From: Macrothele yani
Lineage: Eukaryota; Arthropoda; Arachnida; Araneae; Macrothelidae
Direction of reading: 5' to 3'
DNA length: 64,000 nucleotides
Assembly (NCBI GenBank): GCA_039090855.1
Contig: CM077034.1
Coordinates: forward strand, 224,457,331-224,521,330
Each line of letters opens with the position of its first letter. Position 1 is the stretch's first letter. The position numbers and the translations under genes were made by a program. A model generated the notes under the pieces. The model was not told the origin of the DNA. It did no database searches and worked only from the letters and a program-made list of their open reading frames with translations. Of the stretch, positions 10,501-22,343 are shown piece after piece.

Positions 10501-13500
10501 GATATCGACAAAAATAAGATGTGACTTTACGTCCCCTTATAGGAAAACCGTGCATTATTTTAGGAAGTAAGTATTCTCAAAAGGTTCTTCAATATGAGCG
10601 GTACCGGTCCAATAAAAAAAGAATTAGTCGGGTTTTCAGGAGCCTAGATTTTGCTACAAATACATCGGAAGCAGAAATTAGCGCTTATGCCCCCTGGTGG
10701 CCAAACCATTCGCTTACCAAACATTAGAAATTATATGAAAAATATTTTCCATCAGGTGTTACATGCGATACAGGAAGAATTTTTCAAATCGAACTCTTAG
10801 AAACAGAGATATCGACAAAAATAGGATGTGACTATACGTCCCCTGGTGGGAAAACCATGCATTATTTTAGGAAGAAAGTATTCCCAAAAGGTTCTTCAAT
10901 ATGAGCGGTACCGGTCCAATAAAAAAAGAATTAGTCGGGTTTTCAGGAGCCTAGATTTTGCTACAAATACTTGAAAGCAGAAATTAGCACTTATGCCCCC
11001 TGGTGGCCAAACCATTCGCTACCAAACATTAGAAATTATATGAAAAATATTTTCCATCAGGTGTTACATGCGATACAGGAAGAATTTTTCAAGTCGAGCT
11101 CTTAGAAACAGAGATATCGACAAAAATAGGATGTGACTATACGTCCCCTGGTGGGAAAACCATGCACTATTTTAGGAAGAAAGTATTCCCAAAAGGTTCT
11201 TCAATATGAGCGGTACCGGTCCAATAAAAAAGAATTAGTCGGGTTTTCAGGAGCCTAGATTTTGCTACAAATACTTGAAAGCAGAAATTAGCCCTTATGC
11301 CCCCTGGTGGCCAAACCATTCGCTACCAAACATTAGAAATTATATGAAAAATATTTTCCATCAGGTGTTACATGCGATACAGGAAGAATTTTTCAAGTCG
11401 AGCTCTTAGAAACAGAGATATTGACAAAAATAAGATGTGACTTCACGTCCCCTGGTGAGAAAACCATGCATTATTTTAGGAAGAAAGTATTCTCAAAAGG
11501 TTCTTCAATATGAGCGGTACCGGTCCAATAAAAAAAGAATTAGCCGGGTTTTCAGGAGCGTAGATTTTGCTACAAATACTTGAAAGCAGAAATTAGCACT
11601 TATGCGCCCTGGTGGCCAAACCGTTCGCTACCAAACATTAGAAATTATATGAAAAATATTTTCCATCAGGTGTTACATGCGATACAGGAAGAATTTTTCA
11701 AGTCGAGCTCTTAGAAACAGAGATATCGACGAAAATAAGATGTGATTTTACGTCCCCTATTGAGAAAACCATGCATTATTTTAGGAAGAAAGTATTCTCA
11801 AAAGGTTCTTCAATATGAGCGGTACCGGTCCAATAAAAAAAGAATTAGTCGGGTTTTCAGGAGCCTAGATTTTGCTACAAATACATCGGATGCAGAAATT
11901 AGCGCTTATGCCCCCTGGTGGCCAAACCATTCGCTACCAAACATTAGAAATTAAATGAAAAATATTTTCCATCAGGTGTTGTATGCGATACAGGAAGAAT
12001 TTTTCAAATCGAGCTCTTAGAAACAGAGATATCGACAAAAATAAAATGTGACTTTACGTCCCCTGGTAGGAAAACCGTGCATTATTTTAGGAAGTAAGTA
12101 TTCTCAAAAGGTTCTTCAATATGAGCGCTACCGGTCCAATAAAAAAGAATTAGTCGGGTTTTCAGGAGCCTAGATTTTGCTACAAATACATCGGAAGCAG
12201 AAATTAGCGCTTATGCCCCCTGGTGGCCAAACCATTCGCTACCAAACATTAGAAATTAAATGAAAAATATTTTCCATCAGGTGTTGTATGCGATACAGGA
12301 GGAATTTTTCAAATCGAGCTCTTAGAAACAGAGATATCGACAAAAATAAGATGTGACTTTACGTCCTCTTATAGGAAAACCGTGCATTATTTTAGGAAGT
12401 AAGTATTCTCAAAAGGTTCTTCAATATGAGCGGTACCGGTCCAATAAAAAAGAATTAGTCGGGTTTTCAGGAGCCTAGATTTTGCTACAAATACATCGGA
12501 AGCAGAAATTAGCGCTTATGCCCCCTGGTGGCCAAACCATTCGTTACCAAACATTAGAAATTATATGAAAAATATTTTCCATCAGGTGTTGTATGCGATA
12601 CAGGAAGAATTTTTCAAGTCGAGCTCTTAGAAACAGAGATATCGACAAAAATATGATGTGATTTTACGTCCCCTGGTGAGAAAACCATGCATTATTTTAG
12701 GAAGAAAGTATTCTCAAAAGGTTCTTCAATATGAGCGGTACCGGTCCAATAAAAAAGAATTAGTCGGGTTTTCAGGAGCCTAGATTTTGCTACAAATACT
12801 TGAAAGCAGAAATTAGCACTTATGCCCCCTGGTGGCCAAACCATTCGCTACCAAACATTAGAAATTACATGAAAAATATTTTCCATCAGGTGTTACATGC
12901 GATACAGGAAGAATTTTTCAAGTCGAGCTCTTAGAAACAGAGATATCGACAAAAATAAGATGTGACTTTACGTCCCCTGGTGAGAAAACCATGCATTATT
13001 TTAGGAAGAAAGTATTCTCAAAAGGTTCTTCAATATGAGCGGTACCGGTCCAATAAAAAAGAATTAGTTGGGTTTTCAGGAGCCTAGATTTTGCTACAAA
13101 TACTTGAAAGCAGAAATTAGCACTTATGCCCCCTGGTGGCCAAACCATTCGCTACCAAACATTAGAAATTATATGAAAAATATTTTCCATCAGGTGTTAC
13201 ATGCGATGCAGGAAGAATTTTTCAAGTCGAGCTCTTAGAAACAGAGATATCGACAAAAATAAGATGTGATTTTACGTCCCCTGGTGAGAAAACCATGCAT
13301 TATTTTAGGAAGAAAGTATTCTCAAAATGTTCTTTAATATGAGCGGTACCGGTCCAATAAAAAAAGAATTAGTCGGGTTTTCAGGAGCCTAGATTTTGCT
13401 ACAAATACATCGGAAGCAGAAATTAGCGCTTATGCCCCCTGGTGGCCAAACCATTCCTTACCAAACATTAGAAATTATATGAAAAATATTTTCCATCAGG

Positions 13501-16500
13501 TGTTGTATGCGATACAGGAAGAATTTTTCAAATCGAGCTCTGAGAAACAGAGATATCGACAAAAATAAGATGTGACTTTACGTCCCCTGGTAGGAAAACC
13601 GTGCATTATTTTATGAAGTAAGTATTCTCAAAAGGTTCTTCAATATGAGCGGTACCGGTCCAATAAAAAAAAATTAGTGGGGATTTCAGGAGCCCAGATT
13701 TTGCTACAAATATATCAGAAGCAGAAATTAACGCTTATGCCCCCTGGTGGCCAAACCATTCTTTACCAAACATTAGAAATTATATGAAAAATATTTTCCA
13801 TCAGGTGTTACATGCGATACAGGAAGAATTTTTCAAGTCGAGCTCTTAGAAACAGAGATATCGACAAAAATAGGATGTGGCTATACGTCCCCTGGTAGAA
13901 AAACCGTGCATTATTTTAGGAAGTAAGTATTCTCAAAAGGTTCTTCAATATGAGCGCTACCGGTCCAATAAAAAAAGAATTAGTCGGGTTTTCAGGAGCC
14001 TAGATTTTGCTACAAATACATCGGAAGCAGAAATTAGCGCTTATGCCCCCTGGTGGCCAAACCATTCGCTACCAAACATTAGAAATTAAATGAAAAATAT
14101 TTTCCATCAGGTGTTGTATGCGATACAGGAGGAATTTTTCAAATCGAGCTCTTAGAAACAGAGATATCGACAAAAATAAGATGTGACTTTACGTCCCCTT
14201 ATAGGAAAACCGTGCATTATTTTAGGAAGTAAGTATTCTCAAAAGGTTCTTCAATATGAGCGGTACCGGTCCAATAAAAAAAGAATTAGTCGGGTTTTCA
14301 GGAGCCTAGATTTTGCTACAAATACATCGGAAGCAGAAATTAGCCCTTATGCCCCCTAGTGGCCAAACCATTCGCTACCAAACATTAGAAATTATATGAA
14401 AAATATTTTCCATCAGGTGTTACATGCGATACAGGAAGAATTTTTCAAATCGAACTCTTACAAACAGAGATATCGACAAAAATAAGATGCGACTTTACGT
14501 CACCTGGTGGGAAAACCATGCATTATTTTAGGAAGAAAGTATTCCCAAAAGGTTCTTCAATATGAGCGGTACCGGTCCAATAAAAAAAGAATTAGTCGGG
14601 TTTTCAAGAGCCTAGATTTTGCTACAAATACTTGAAAGCAGAAATTAGCACTTATGCCACCTGGTGACCAAACCATTCGCTACCAAACATTAGAAATTAT
14701 ATGAAAAATATTTTCCATCAGGTGTTACATGCGATACAGGAAGAATTTTTCAAATCGAGCTCTTAGAAACAGAGATATCGACAAAAATAAGATGTAACTA
14801 TACGTCCCCTGGTGGGAAAACCATGCATTATTTTAGGAAGAAAGTATTCCCAAAAGGTTCTTCAATATGAGCGGTACCGGTCCAATAAAAAAAGAATTAG
14901 TCGGGTTTTCAGGAGCCTAGATTTTGCTACAAATACATCGGAAGCAGAAATTAGCGCTTATGCCCCCTGGTGGCCAAACCATTCCTTACCAAACATTAGA
15001 AATTATATGAAAAATATTTTCCATCAGGTGTTGTATGCGATACAGGAAGAATTTTTCAAATCGAGCTCTTAGAAACAGAGATATCGACAAAAATAAGATG
15101 CGACTTTACGTCACCTGGTGGGAAAACCATGCATTATTTTAGGAAGAAAGTATTCTCAAAAGGTTCTTCAATATGAGCGGTACCGGTCCAATAAAAAAAG
15201 AATTAGTTGGGTTTTCAGGAGCCTAGATTTTGCTACAAATACTTGAAAGCAGAAATTAGCACTTATGCCCCCTGGTGGCCAAACCATTCGCTACCAAACA
15301 TTAGAAATTATATGAAAAATATTTTCCATCAGGTGTTACATGCGATGCAGGAAGAATTTTTCAAGTCGAGCTCTTAGAAACAGAGATATCGACAAAAATA
15401 AGATGTGATTTTACGTCCCCTGGTGAGAAAACCATGCATTATTTTAGGAAGAAAGTATTCTCAAAAGGTTCTTCAATATGAGCGGTACCGGTCCAATAAA
15501 AAAGAATTAGTCGGGTTTTCAGGAGCCTAGATTTTGCTACAAATACATCGGAAGCAGAAATTAGCGCTTATGCCCCCTGGTGGCCAAACCATTCCTTACC
15601 AAACATTAGAAATTATATGAAAAATATTTTCCATCAGGTGTTGTATGCGATACAGGAAGAATTTTTCAAATCGAGCTCTGAGAAACAGAGATATCGACAA
15701 AAATAAGATGTGACTTTACGTCCCCTGGTAGGAAAACCGTGCATTATTTTATGAAGTAAGTATTCTCAAAAGGTTCTTCAATATGAGCGGTACCGGTCCA
15801 ATAAAAAAAAATTAGTGGGGATTTCAGGAGCCCAGATTTTGCTACAAATATATCAGAAGCAGAAATTAACGCTTATGCCCCCTGGTGGCCAAACCATTCT
15901 TTACCAAACATTAGAAATTATATGAAAAATATTTTCCATCAGGTGTTACATGCGATACAGGAAGAATTTTTCAAGTCGAGCTCTTAGAAACAGAGATATC
16001 GACAAAAATAGGATGTGGCTATACGTCCCCTGGTAGAAAAACCGTGCATTATTTTAGGAAGTAAGTATTCTCAAAAGGTTCTTCAATATGAGCGCTACCG
16101 GTCCAATAAAAAAAGAATTAGTCGGGTTTTCAGGAGCCTAGATTTTGCTACAAATACATCGGAAGCAGAAATTAGCGCTTATGCCCCCTGGTGGCCAAAC
16201 CATTCGCTACCAAACATTAGAAATTAAATGAAAAATATTTTCCATCAGGTGTTGTATGCGATACAGGAGGAATTTTTCAAATCGAGCTCTTAGAAACAGA
16301 GATATCGACAAAAATAAGATGTGACTTTACGTCCCCTTATAGGAAAACCGTGCATTATTTTAGGAAGTAAGTATTCTCAAAAGGTTCTTCAATATGAGCG
16401 GTACCGGTCCAATAAAAAAAGAATTAGTCGGGTTTTCAGGAGCCTAGATTTTGCTACAAATACATCGGAAGCAGAAATTAGCCCTTATGCCCCCTAGTGG

Positions 16501-17885
16501 CCAAACCATTCGCTACCAAACATTAGAAATTATATGAAAAATATTTTCCATCAGGTGTTACATGCGATACAGGAAGAATTTTTCAAATCGAACTCTTACA
16601 AACAGAGATATCGACAAAAATAAGATGCGACTTTACGTCACCTGGTGGGAAAACCATGCATTATTTTAGGAAGAAAGTATTCCCAAAAGGTTCTTCAATA
16701 TGAGCGGTACCGGTCCAATAAAAAAAGAATTAGTCGGGTTTTCAAGAGCCTAGATTTTGCTACAAATACTTGAAAGCAGAAATTAGCACTTATGCCACCT
16801 GGTGACCAAACCATTCGCTACCAAACATTAGAAATTATATGAAAAATATTTTCCATCAGGTGTTACATGCGATACAGGAAGAATTTTTCAAATCGAGCTC
16901 TTAGAAACAGAGATATCGACAAAAATAAGATGTAACTATACGTCCCCTGGTGGGAAAACCATGCATTATTTTAGGAAGAAAGTATTCCCAAAAGGTTCTT
17001 CAATATGAGCGGTACCGGTCCAATAAAAAAAGAATTAGTCGGGTTTTCAGGAGCCTAGATTTTGCTACAAATACATCGGAAGCAGAAATTAGCGCTTATG
17101 CCCCCTGGTGGCCAAACCATTCCTTACCAAACATTAGAAATTATATGAAAAATATTTTCCATCAGGTGTTGTATGCGATACAGGAAGAATTTTTCAAATC
17201 GAGCTCTTAGAAACAGAGATATCGACAAAAATAAGATGCGACTTTACGTCACCTGGTGGGAAAACCATGCATTATTTTAGGAAGAAAGTATTCTCAAAAG
17301 GTTCTTCAATATGAGCGGTACCGGTCCAATAAAAAAAGAATTAGTCGGGTTTTCAGGAGCCTAGATTTTGCTACAAATACTTGAAAGCAGAAATTAGCAC
17401 TTATGCCCCCTGGTGGCCAAACCATTCGCTACCAAACATTAGAAATTATATGAAAAATATTTTCCATCAGGTGTTACATGCGATACAGGAAGAATTTTTC
17501 AAATCGAGCTCTTAGAAACAGAGATATCGACAAAAATAAGATGTGACTATACGTCCCCTGGTGGGAAAACCATGCATTATTTTAGGAAGAAAGTATTCCC
17601 AAAAGGTTCTTCAATATGAGCGGTACCCGTCCAATAAAAAAAGAATTAGTCGGGTTTTCAGGAGCCTAGATTTTGCTACAAATACATCGGAAGCAGAAAT
17701 TAGCGCTTATGCCCCCTGGTGGCCAAACCATTCCTTACCAAACATTAGAAATTATATGAAAAATATTTTCCATCAGGTGTTGTATGCGATAGAGGAAGAA
17801 TTTTTCAAATCGGAGTTAATAGAAGCAGAAATAACGCTGACAACGCAATTTACCTTTGCGCCCCCCCTAGCGGAAAGTCTATGAT
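7542..17885 (+). repeat. 306-bp satellite with paired CTCF-like motifs (about 33 units)
   Basis: Tandem array of about 306-bp units (for example equivalent points at 9909, 10215 and 10521). Each unit has two related halves of about 153 bp, each with the same core: TATGCCCCCTGGTGGCC in one half and ACGTCCCCTGGTGGG in the other. The minus-strand reading GGCCACCAGGGGGCATA resembles the vertebrate CTCF consensus (CCASYAGRKGGC). Other fixed words are GAGCTCTTAGAAACAGAGAT, CGGTACCGGTCC and ATATTTTCCATCAGG. The first unit (7550-7780) is diverged but keeps CGCCCTCTGG. Larger duplications are present: about 1,833 bp (near 9,290-10,500 repeated at 11,120-12,330) and about 2,138 bp (near 13,060-15,198 repeated at 15,198-17,336). 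Short open frames inside are repeat artefacts. Confidence 0.95.
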
Positions 17886-17921
17886 TTACATGTAAATTTT
17901 GAATTTACATGAAAAGCGTTT

Positions 17922-18137
17922 TTTTTTTTTTTTGAGGTTTAACGACCACCGTGAGCAACTGAATGGGCTGTAAGCAGTCGCCCGTCCCTAATTTAGGGTC
18001 ACTGGTTCCAGGGAAAGGAGAGAGCCAGTGCCGTAAGACAAACACAACATCCATGCCTCACCAGGATTCGAACCCGGACCCCTTTCGGGACGAATGATCA
18101 GAGGCCATCGCTTAGACCACTGCGCTACCGAGGCGGC
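17922..18137 (-). mobile_element. tRNA-derived SINE, family I, copy 1
   Basis: On the minus strand: tRNA-like head with A box (GGTAGCGCAGTGGTCTAAGC) and B box (GGGTTCGAATCC), then a family-specific body (GTTTGTCTTACGGCACTGGC, CTAAATTAGGGACGGG, CTCACGGTGGTCGTTAAA) and a poly-A tail. It is flanked by an 11-bp target duplication GAAAAGCGTTT (17911-17921) and GAAAAACGTTT (18138-18148). It interrupts the diverged edge of the 306-bp satellite. Confidence 0.92.
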
Positions 18138-18148
18138 GAAAAACGTTT

Positions 18149-18760
18149 CGCATCGGAAACACTATCCAACAAAGAAGGAATTCTTCAAATCGAACTCCTA
18201 GAAGTAGAGATATTGACAAAAATAAGATATACATCTACGCCCCCTGGTAGGGAAACCGTGGGATATTGTAAGAAGAAAATATTCCGAAAAGATTTATCGA
18301 CGTAAGTGGCATTGGTTCACGAAAAAAATATTTTACTGGAGATTTTAGAAGCTCAGATTTTATGGCAAATACATCATAATCAAAAATTAACTCTTACGCC
18401 CCCTGGTGGCCGAAATATTCTTTACCAAAAATAAAAAATTATATGCCAAATATTTTCCATCAGGAGCTGTATCCGCTGAAGAAAAAAAATTTCGAAATCG
18501 GAGTTTTAGAAGATATAGTATCGGGGAAAACGTAATGTACTTTTACGCCCCCTGGCGGAAAATCTATGCGCAATTTGAAAAAATAACTATATCTAAAATG
18601 CTCTTCGACATAAATGGAATCGAAAGATAAAAGAATTTTTTTAATCGGAGGTTTAGAAGCAAATATGAATAATAAAACGTATTTTTGAATTTGACATCAT
18701 CTGCATTTACGCCCTCTAGGGGCGAAATTGTACATGGTAAAAAAAAAAAAAACGAAAAGT
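18149..18760 (+). repeat. diverged monomers of the 306-bp satellite family
   Basis: Units here are only loosely similar to the main array but keep its landmarks (CTTCAAATCGAACTCCTAGA, GAGATATTGACAAAAATAAG). The CTCF-like core recurs at about 18239 (CGCCCCCTGGTAG), 18398 (CGCCCCCTGGTGGC), 18546 (CGCCCCCTGGCGG) and 18710 (CGCCCTCTAGGGGCG), spacing 148-164 bp. This is half the main period, indicating that the ancestral monomer was about 153 bp. Confidence 0.85.
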
Positions 18761-19016
18761 AGAATCATCATTCTCATATTTCAAGCTTCGCAATGCGAAA
18801 AGAATTTTTCAAAACGGAATTATAGTTGCTGAGATATCGTGTCTACAGTATCTGTTTTTAACAGAAGACGTGTTAAAAAGCTCAGCAAATTATAATTAAA
18901 AAATAATTATTCACGAATATGTATCATAACCAAAGGCGTAGCCGGGGGTGGGGGTTCCTGTGGTCCTTTTGAGGGGGACTGAGTAGGAATTTGAAACGAT
19001 AGCGCTGTCGTATCAG

Positions 19017-19291
19017 AATATATCATATATATATATATATATTCTATTAAGAAGAGACTGAAGCAAAAAAATAATTTTTTGACTAATACCAAGTACAACA
19101 TACAAAAGGTTATGTATTGACCGGTGCGAGTAAAAAGAGAAAAAATTGAACAACTGAATGTAGAAAGTGTCGAGAATACTGAGCCTTGGCTTTATCAAGG
19201 ACCAGCAAAAACTCTGCATTTTCTCACTTCCACAAAGACCTATTTGGAAATGGGTTTCTGCAAAGTCATAGATGCAAGTAATAAGCCCACC
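19017..19291 (+). repeat. left arm of a large inverted repeat
   Basis: About 270 bp (ATTCTATTAAGAAGAGACTG through AGTAATAAGCCCACC) that recurs in reverse complement at 25583-25850. Both arms adjoin TA microsatellites, and the two LINE copies lie between them. One frame of the arm stays open for about 55 codons (includes KREKIEQLNVESVENTEPWL). No family is recognised. Confidence 0.9.
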
Positions 19292-19321
19292 ATAAAAAAA
19301 TAAAAAATAAATAAATATATA

Positions 19322-22308
19322 TATCATCATCATCATCATTGTCAACCATTATCAATCCACTGCTGGACGAAGGTCTCCCCAAGTTTCCTCCACAACGGTC
19401 TGTCTTGTGCCAGTCTCCTCCATGTCACTCCCGCATATTTACGAATTTCATCCACCCATCTCCCATGTGGTCTTTTTCTGGGTCTTTTCCTGTCCCTTGG
19501 AATCCAATCTAAAATTTCGGCTGTCCATCGATGATCTGTCCTTCTGGCAGTATGTCCAGCCCATTGCCATTTCAGGGATTTAACTCTGATCATGATGTCT
19601 TCCACTCTCGTCATTTTTCGGATCCACGAGTTTCTCTTCTTATCTCTCCTGGTTATACCAAGCATGCACCTCTCCATGCTTCTTTGAGTTGTTTGCAGCC
19701 TTTGTATGTCTCTTTTAGTTAAGGTCCACGTCTCTGCACCATACGTAAGCACTGGAAGGATGCATTGATCAAACACTTTTCTTTTAAGACATAATGGCAT
19801 ATTGCTCTTGAAAATTATGCTGTTTCTTCCAAAAGCTCTCCAGGCAAGTTTTGTACGCCTATTAATTTCTTCATCAATGTGACCCTCACTTGATATCTGC
19901 TGTCCAAGATAAACATACGTAACTGTTATCTCCAGTTTTTCTCCATCAATCGATAAATCTTCATTTCTTGTAAAAGCATTGAACATCACTTTTGTCTTCT
20001 GAAAGTTCATTTTTAATCCCACTTCTTTACTCTTGTCAGCAAGTTCCTGGATCATACTCTGCAGCTCTGATGGGGTAGTTGCAAAAATGACTACGTCATC
20101 AGCAAAACGAAGGTGGGTTAGATAATCTCCATTAATCTTTATCCCTTTGTTTTCCCAGTTCAGTGATTGAAAGACATTTTCCAATGTGGCATTAAAGAGC
20201 TTCGGAGATATGGTGTCACCTTGTCTCACTCCCTTTCCAATTTTTATGTGTGTTGTATTTTCAAACAGCCGAATCTTTGCACTTGCATTTTCATAGATGT
20301 TATTAATAATATTAATGTATGCATCTTCAATACCGCAGGATTTCAGAGCCGTGGTAACTGCTGATGGTTTCACCGAATCAAAGGCTTTTTCATAATCTAT
20401 AAAAGCTATGCACAATGGAAGTTCATATTCCCTCGCTCTTTCAATTAGTTCTCTCAGTACGTGGATATGATCTATTGTGCTGTAGCCACTCCTGAATCCA
20501 GCTTGTTCTCTCGGTTGAGCCATGTCCAGTGTTACCTTCAAGCGGTGTGAAAGAACTTTAGTGAAGATTTTATAAACCACTGATAGGAGGCTGATAGGTC
20601 TGTAGTTTCCGAGATCCTCAATGTCACCTTTTTTATGTAGCAGGATCATTGTAGCATTGTTCCAATCCTCAGGAATCTTCCCTTCATTAAGGCATCGAGT
20701 GAAAATTTGGGCGAGTACTGTTTCAATTTCTCCACTTGCTTCTTGTATGATGTCTACAGTAATTCCATCTTCTCCTGGAGCTTTCCCCCGCTTCATGTTC
20801 TTGATTGCATGAGCAACTTCTGCTGGGAGTACTGGAAGAACTCTGGTATTTTTCATGATGTCTGGAGTACATGTATCATCCCTTTCATATAATTTGGAGT
20901 AGAAATCTTTCACTCTTGTCAAAATTTCGCCTCTATTTCTTGTTATAGAACCATCTTCTTTTCTCAGAGCCATAATCTGTTTTCTTCCCTTACTGAGATG
21001 TCCCTTTGCTATCTTTAGGCTTTGGTTGTTTTCAATTGCTTTCCTCACTAGTTCACAGTTGAATTTCCTTACGTCTTCAGTGATACTTTTTCGTGCTGTC
21101 TTGCATAGCTCTATATATTCCACTTTGGAAGTCACATCTTCTTTAGTTGTCCTCATCTCTCTTCTTTTTTGCATCAACATTTTGGTTTTTCCTGATAATT
21201 TGTTCACATGCAACTTGTTCTTAGACCCAGCTAATTTTGTTGCTGTTTCCATAAGAGCTTTGGTTACTTTTCTGTTAACTTCAGAGATGTCCACTTCTTC
21301 CGATGTTAGGCCTTCTTGAGCAGAGAACCTGTTCTTCAGTTCCAACTTGAAGGTATTATGGTGTTTTTTAAGGTTGGTTATGTCAATACATTTTGTTTGT
21401 CTTATGAGCTTGCCACGTTCCAGTTTAGTGTTGAGGTGCATCTTACATCTCACCAATCTATGGTCACTACCTGTGTTGAACTTGTTCAGCACACTGCAGT
21501 CTTCGATGACGAATTTTTTGTTACACATAATAAAATCAATTTCACTTGTCCGTCCCAATTGGATGTCTCCATGTCCATTTCCTGTGTGGCTTTTTCTTGA
21601 AAAAGGAGTTCAAGATGAAAAACCCTTCTGCCTCTGCAAACTCAACGAGAGTATTTCCACGCTGGTTTCTGTTGCCATGACCGAATTTACCTACTGAAGT
21701 TTCATTCTGTTGCCGGTGCCCTATTTTTGCATTGAAATCTCCCATAATTATCTTCAAGTGCTGCTTACCTTTATTATTTAGATGACGAATTTCCTCATAA
21801 AATTCTTCAATTTCTTCTTCAGGATGACTTGTGGTGGGTGCATAAGTTTGAATAATCTGAGCCTGGTATCTTTTCGAGAGTTGGATAACGAGTCGTGCAG
21901 CTCTGTCAGAGGAACTTTCAACTTCTACAACTTTATCCTTCAGTTTCTTGTTTATTATAAATCCAACACCACTAGTCCTGCCAGTATCTGTCCCACGATA
22001 ATAGAAGAGATGTCCACTTTTCAGTTCAATGAGATCTTCTCCTTTTCTCCTTACCTCACTTAGCCCGACGATGTCCCACTTGATCCTTTGTAGTTCCTCT
22101 TCCAATTCAAGAAGCCTTGAATCAGAAGATAGGGAGCGTCCGTTATAGGTAGCCAAGGTCAGCATCAAATGGCAGCCTAGTCCGGTCCTCCGGGGATTCT
22201 TAGCACCCTCTGCCTTCATGTCGCACTGGCCGCTGCCTTGGCCAGGTACATTCCAGCTGCCGGAGACTGAGGGCCAAGATTTAAGTTGGAGAGTCATTTT
22301 GGAGGTCA
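19322..22308 (-). mobile_element. RTE-type LINE, copy 1 (5'-truncated)
   Basis: Minus-strand LINE ending at its 3' tail of ATG repeats (CATCATCAT on the plus strand at 19325) inside a TA microsatellite. The 5' end stops just upstream of the start codon, in another TA run (22310-22340), so the roughly 200-bp leader seen in copy 2 is missing. It lies head to tail with copy 2, to which it is nearly identical. Confidence 0.9.
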
Positions 22309-22309
22309 T
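19342..22309 (-). pseudogene. RTE-type endonuclease-reverse transcriptase, one frameshift
   Basis: Two overlapping frames: 22309-21542 (endonuclease part, with TYNGRSL, GLSEVRRKG, TYAPTTS, IIMGDFNAKIG and KWTWRHP) and 21558-19342 (SEIDFIMC, GSDHRLVRCKM, then the reverse transcriptase with FIDYEKAFDSV, GKGVRQGDTISPKLF and LRFADDVVIFA). Compared with copy 2, one extra base near 21550 breaks the frame between the endonuclease W and SDH motifs. The C-terminus keeps the RTE-type WAGHTARR, RWTAEILDW and FVQQWIDNG, which is the likely original ending. All catalytic motifs are otherwise present. Confidence 0.9.
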
Positions 22310-22312
22310 ATT

Positions 22313-22329
<17 letters not shown>

Positions 22330-22343
<14 letters not shown>

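Noticed and set aside
9909..17884. Repeated frames of 70-113 codons (KPCIILG, RVFRSLDFATN)
   Set aside because: Satellite artefacts, different lengths in each unit, no start context or protein-like conservation.
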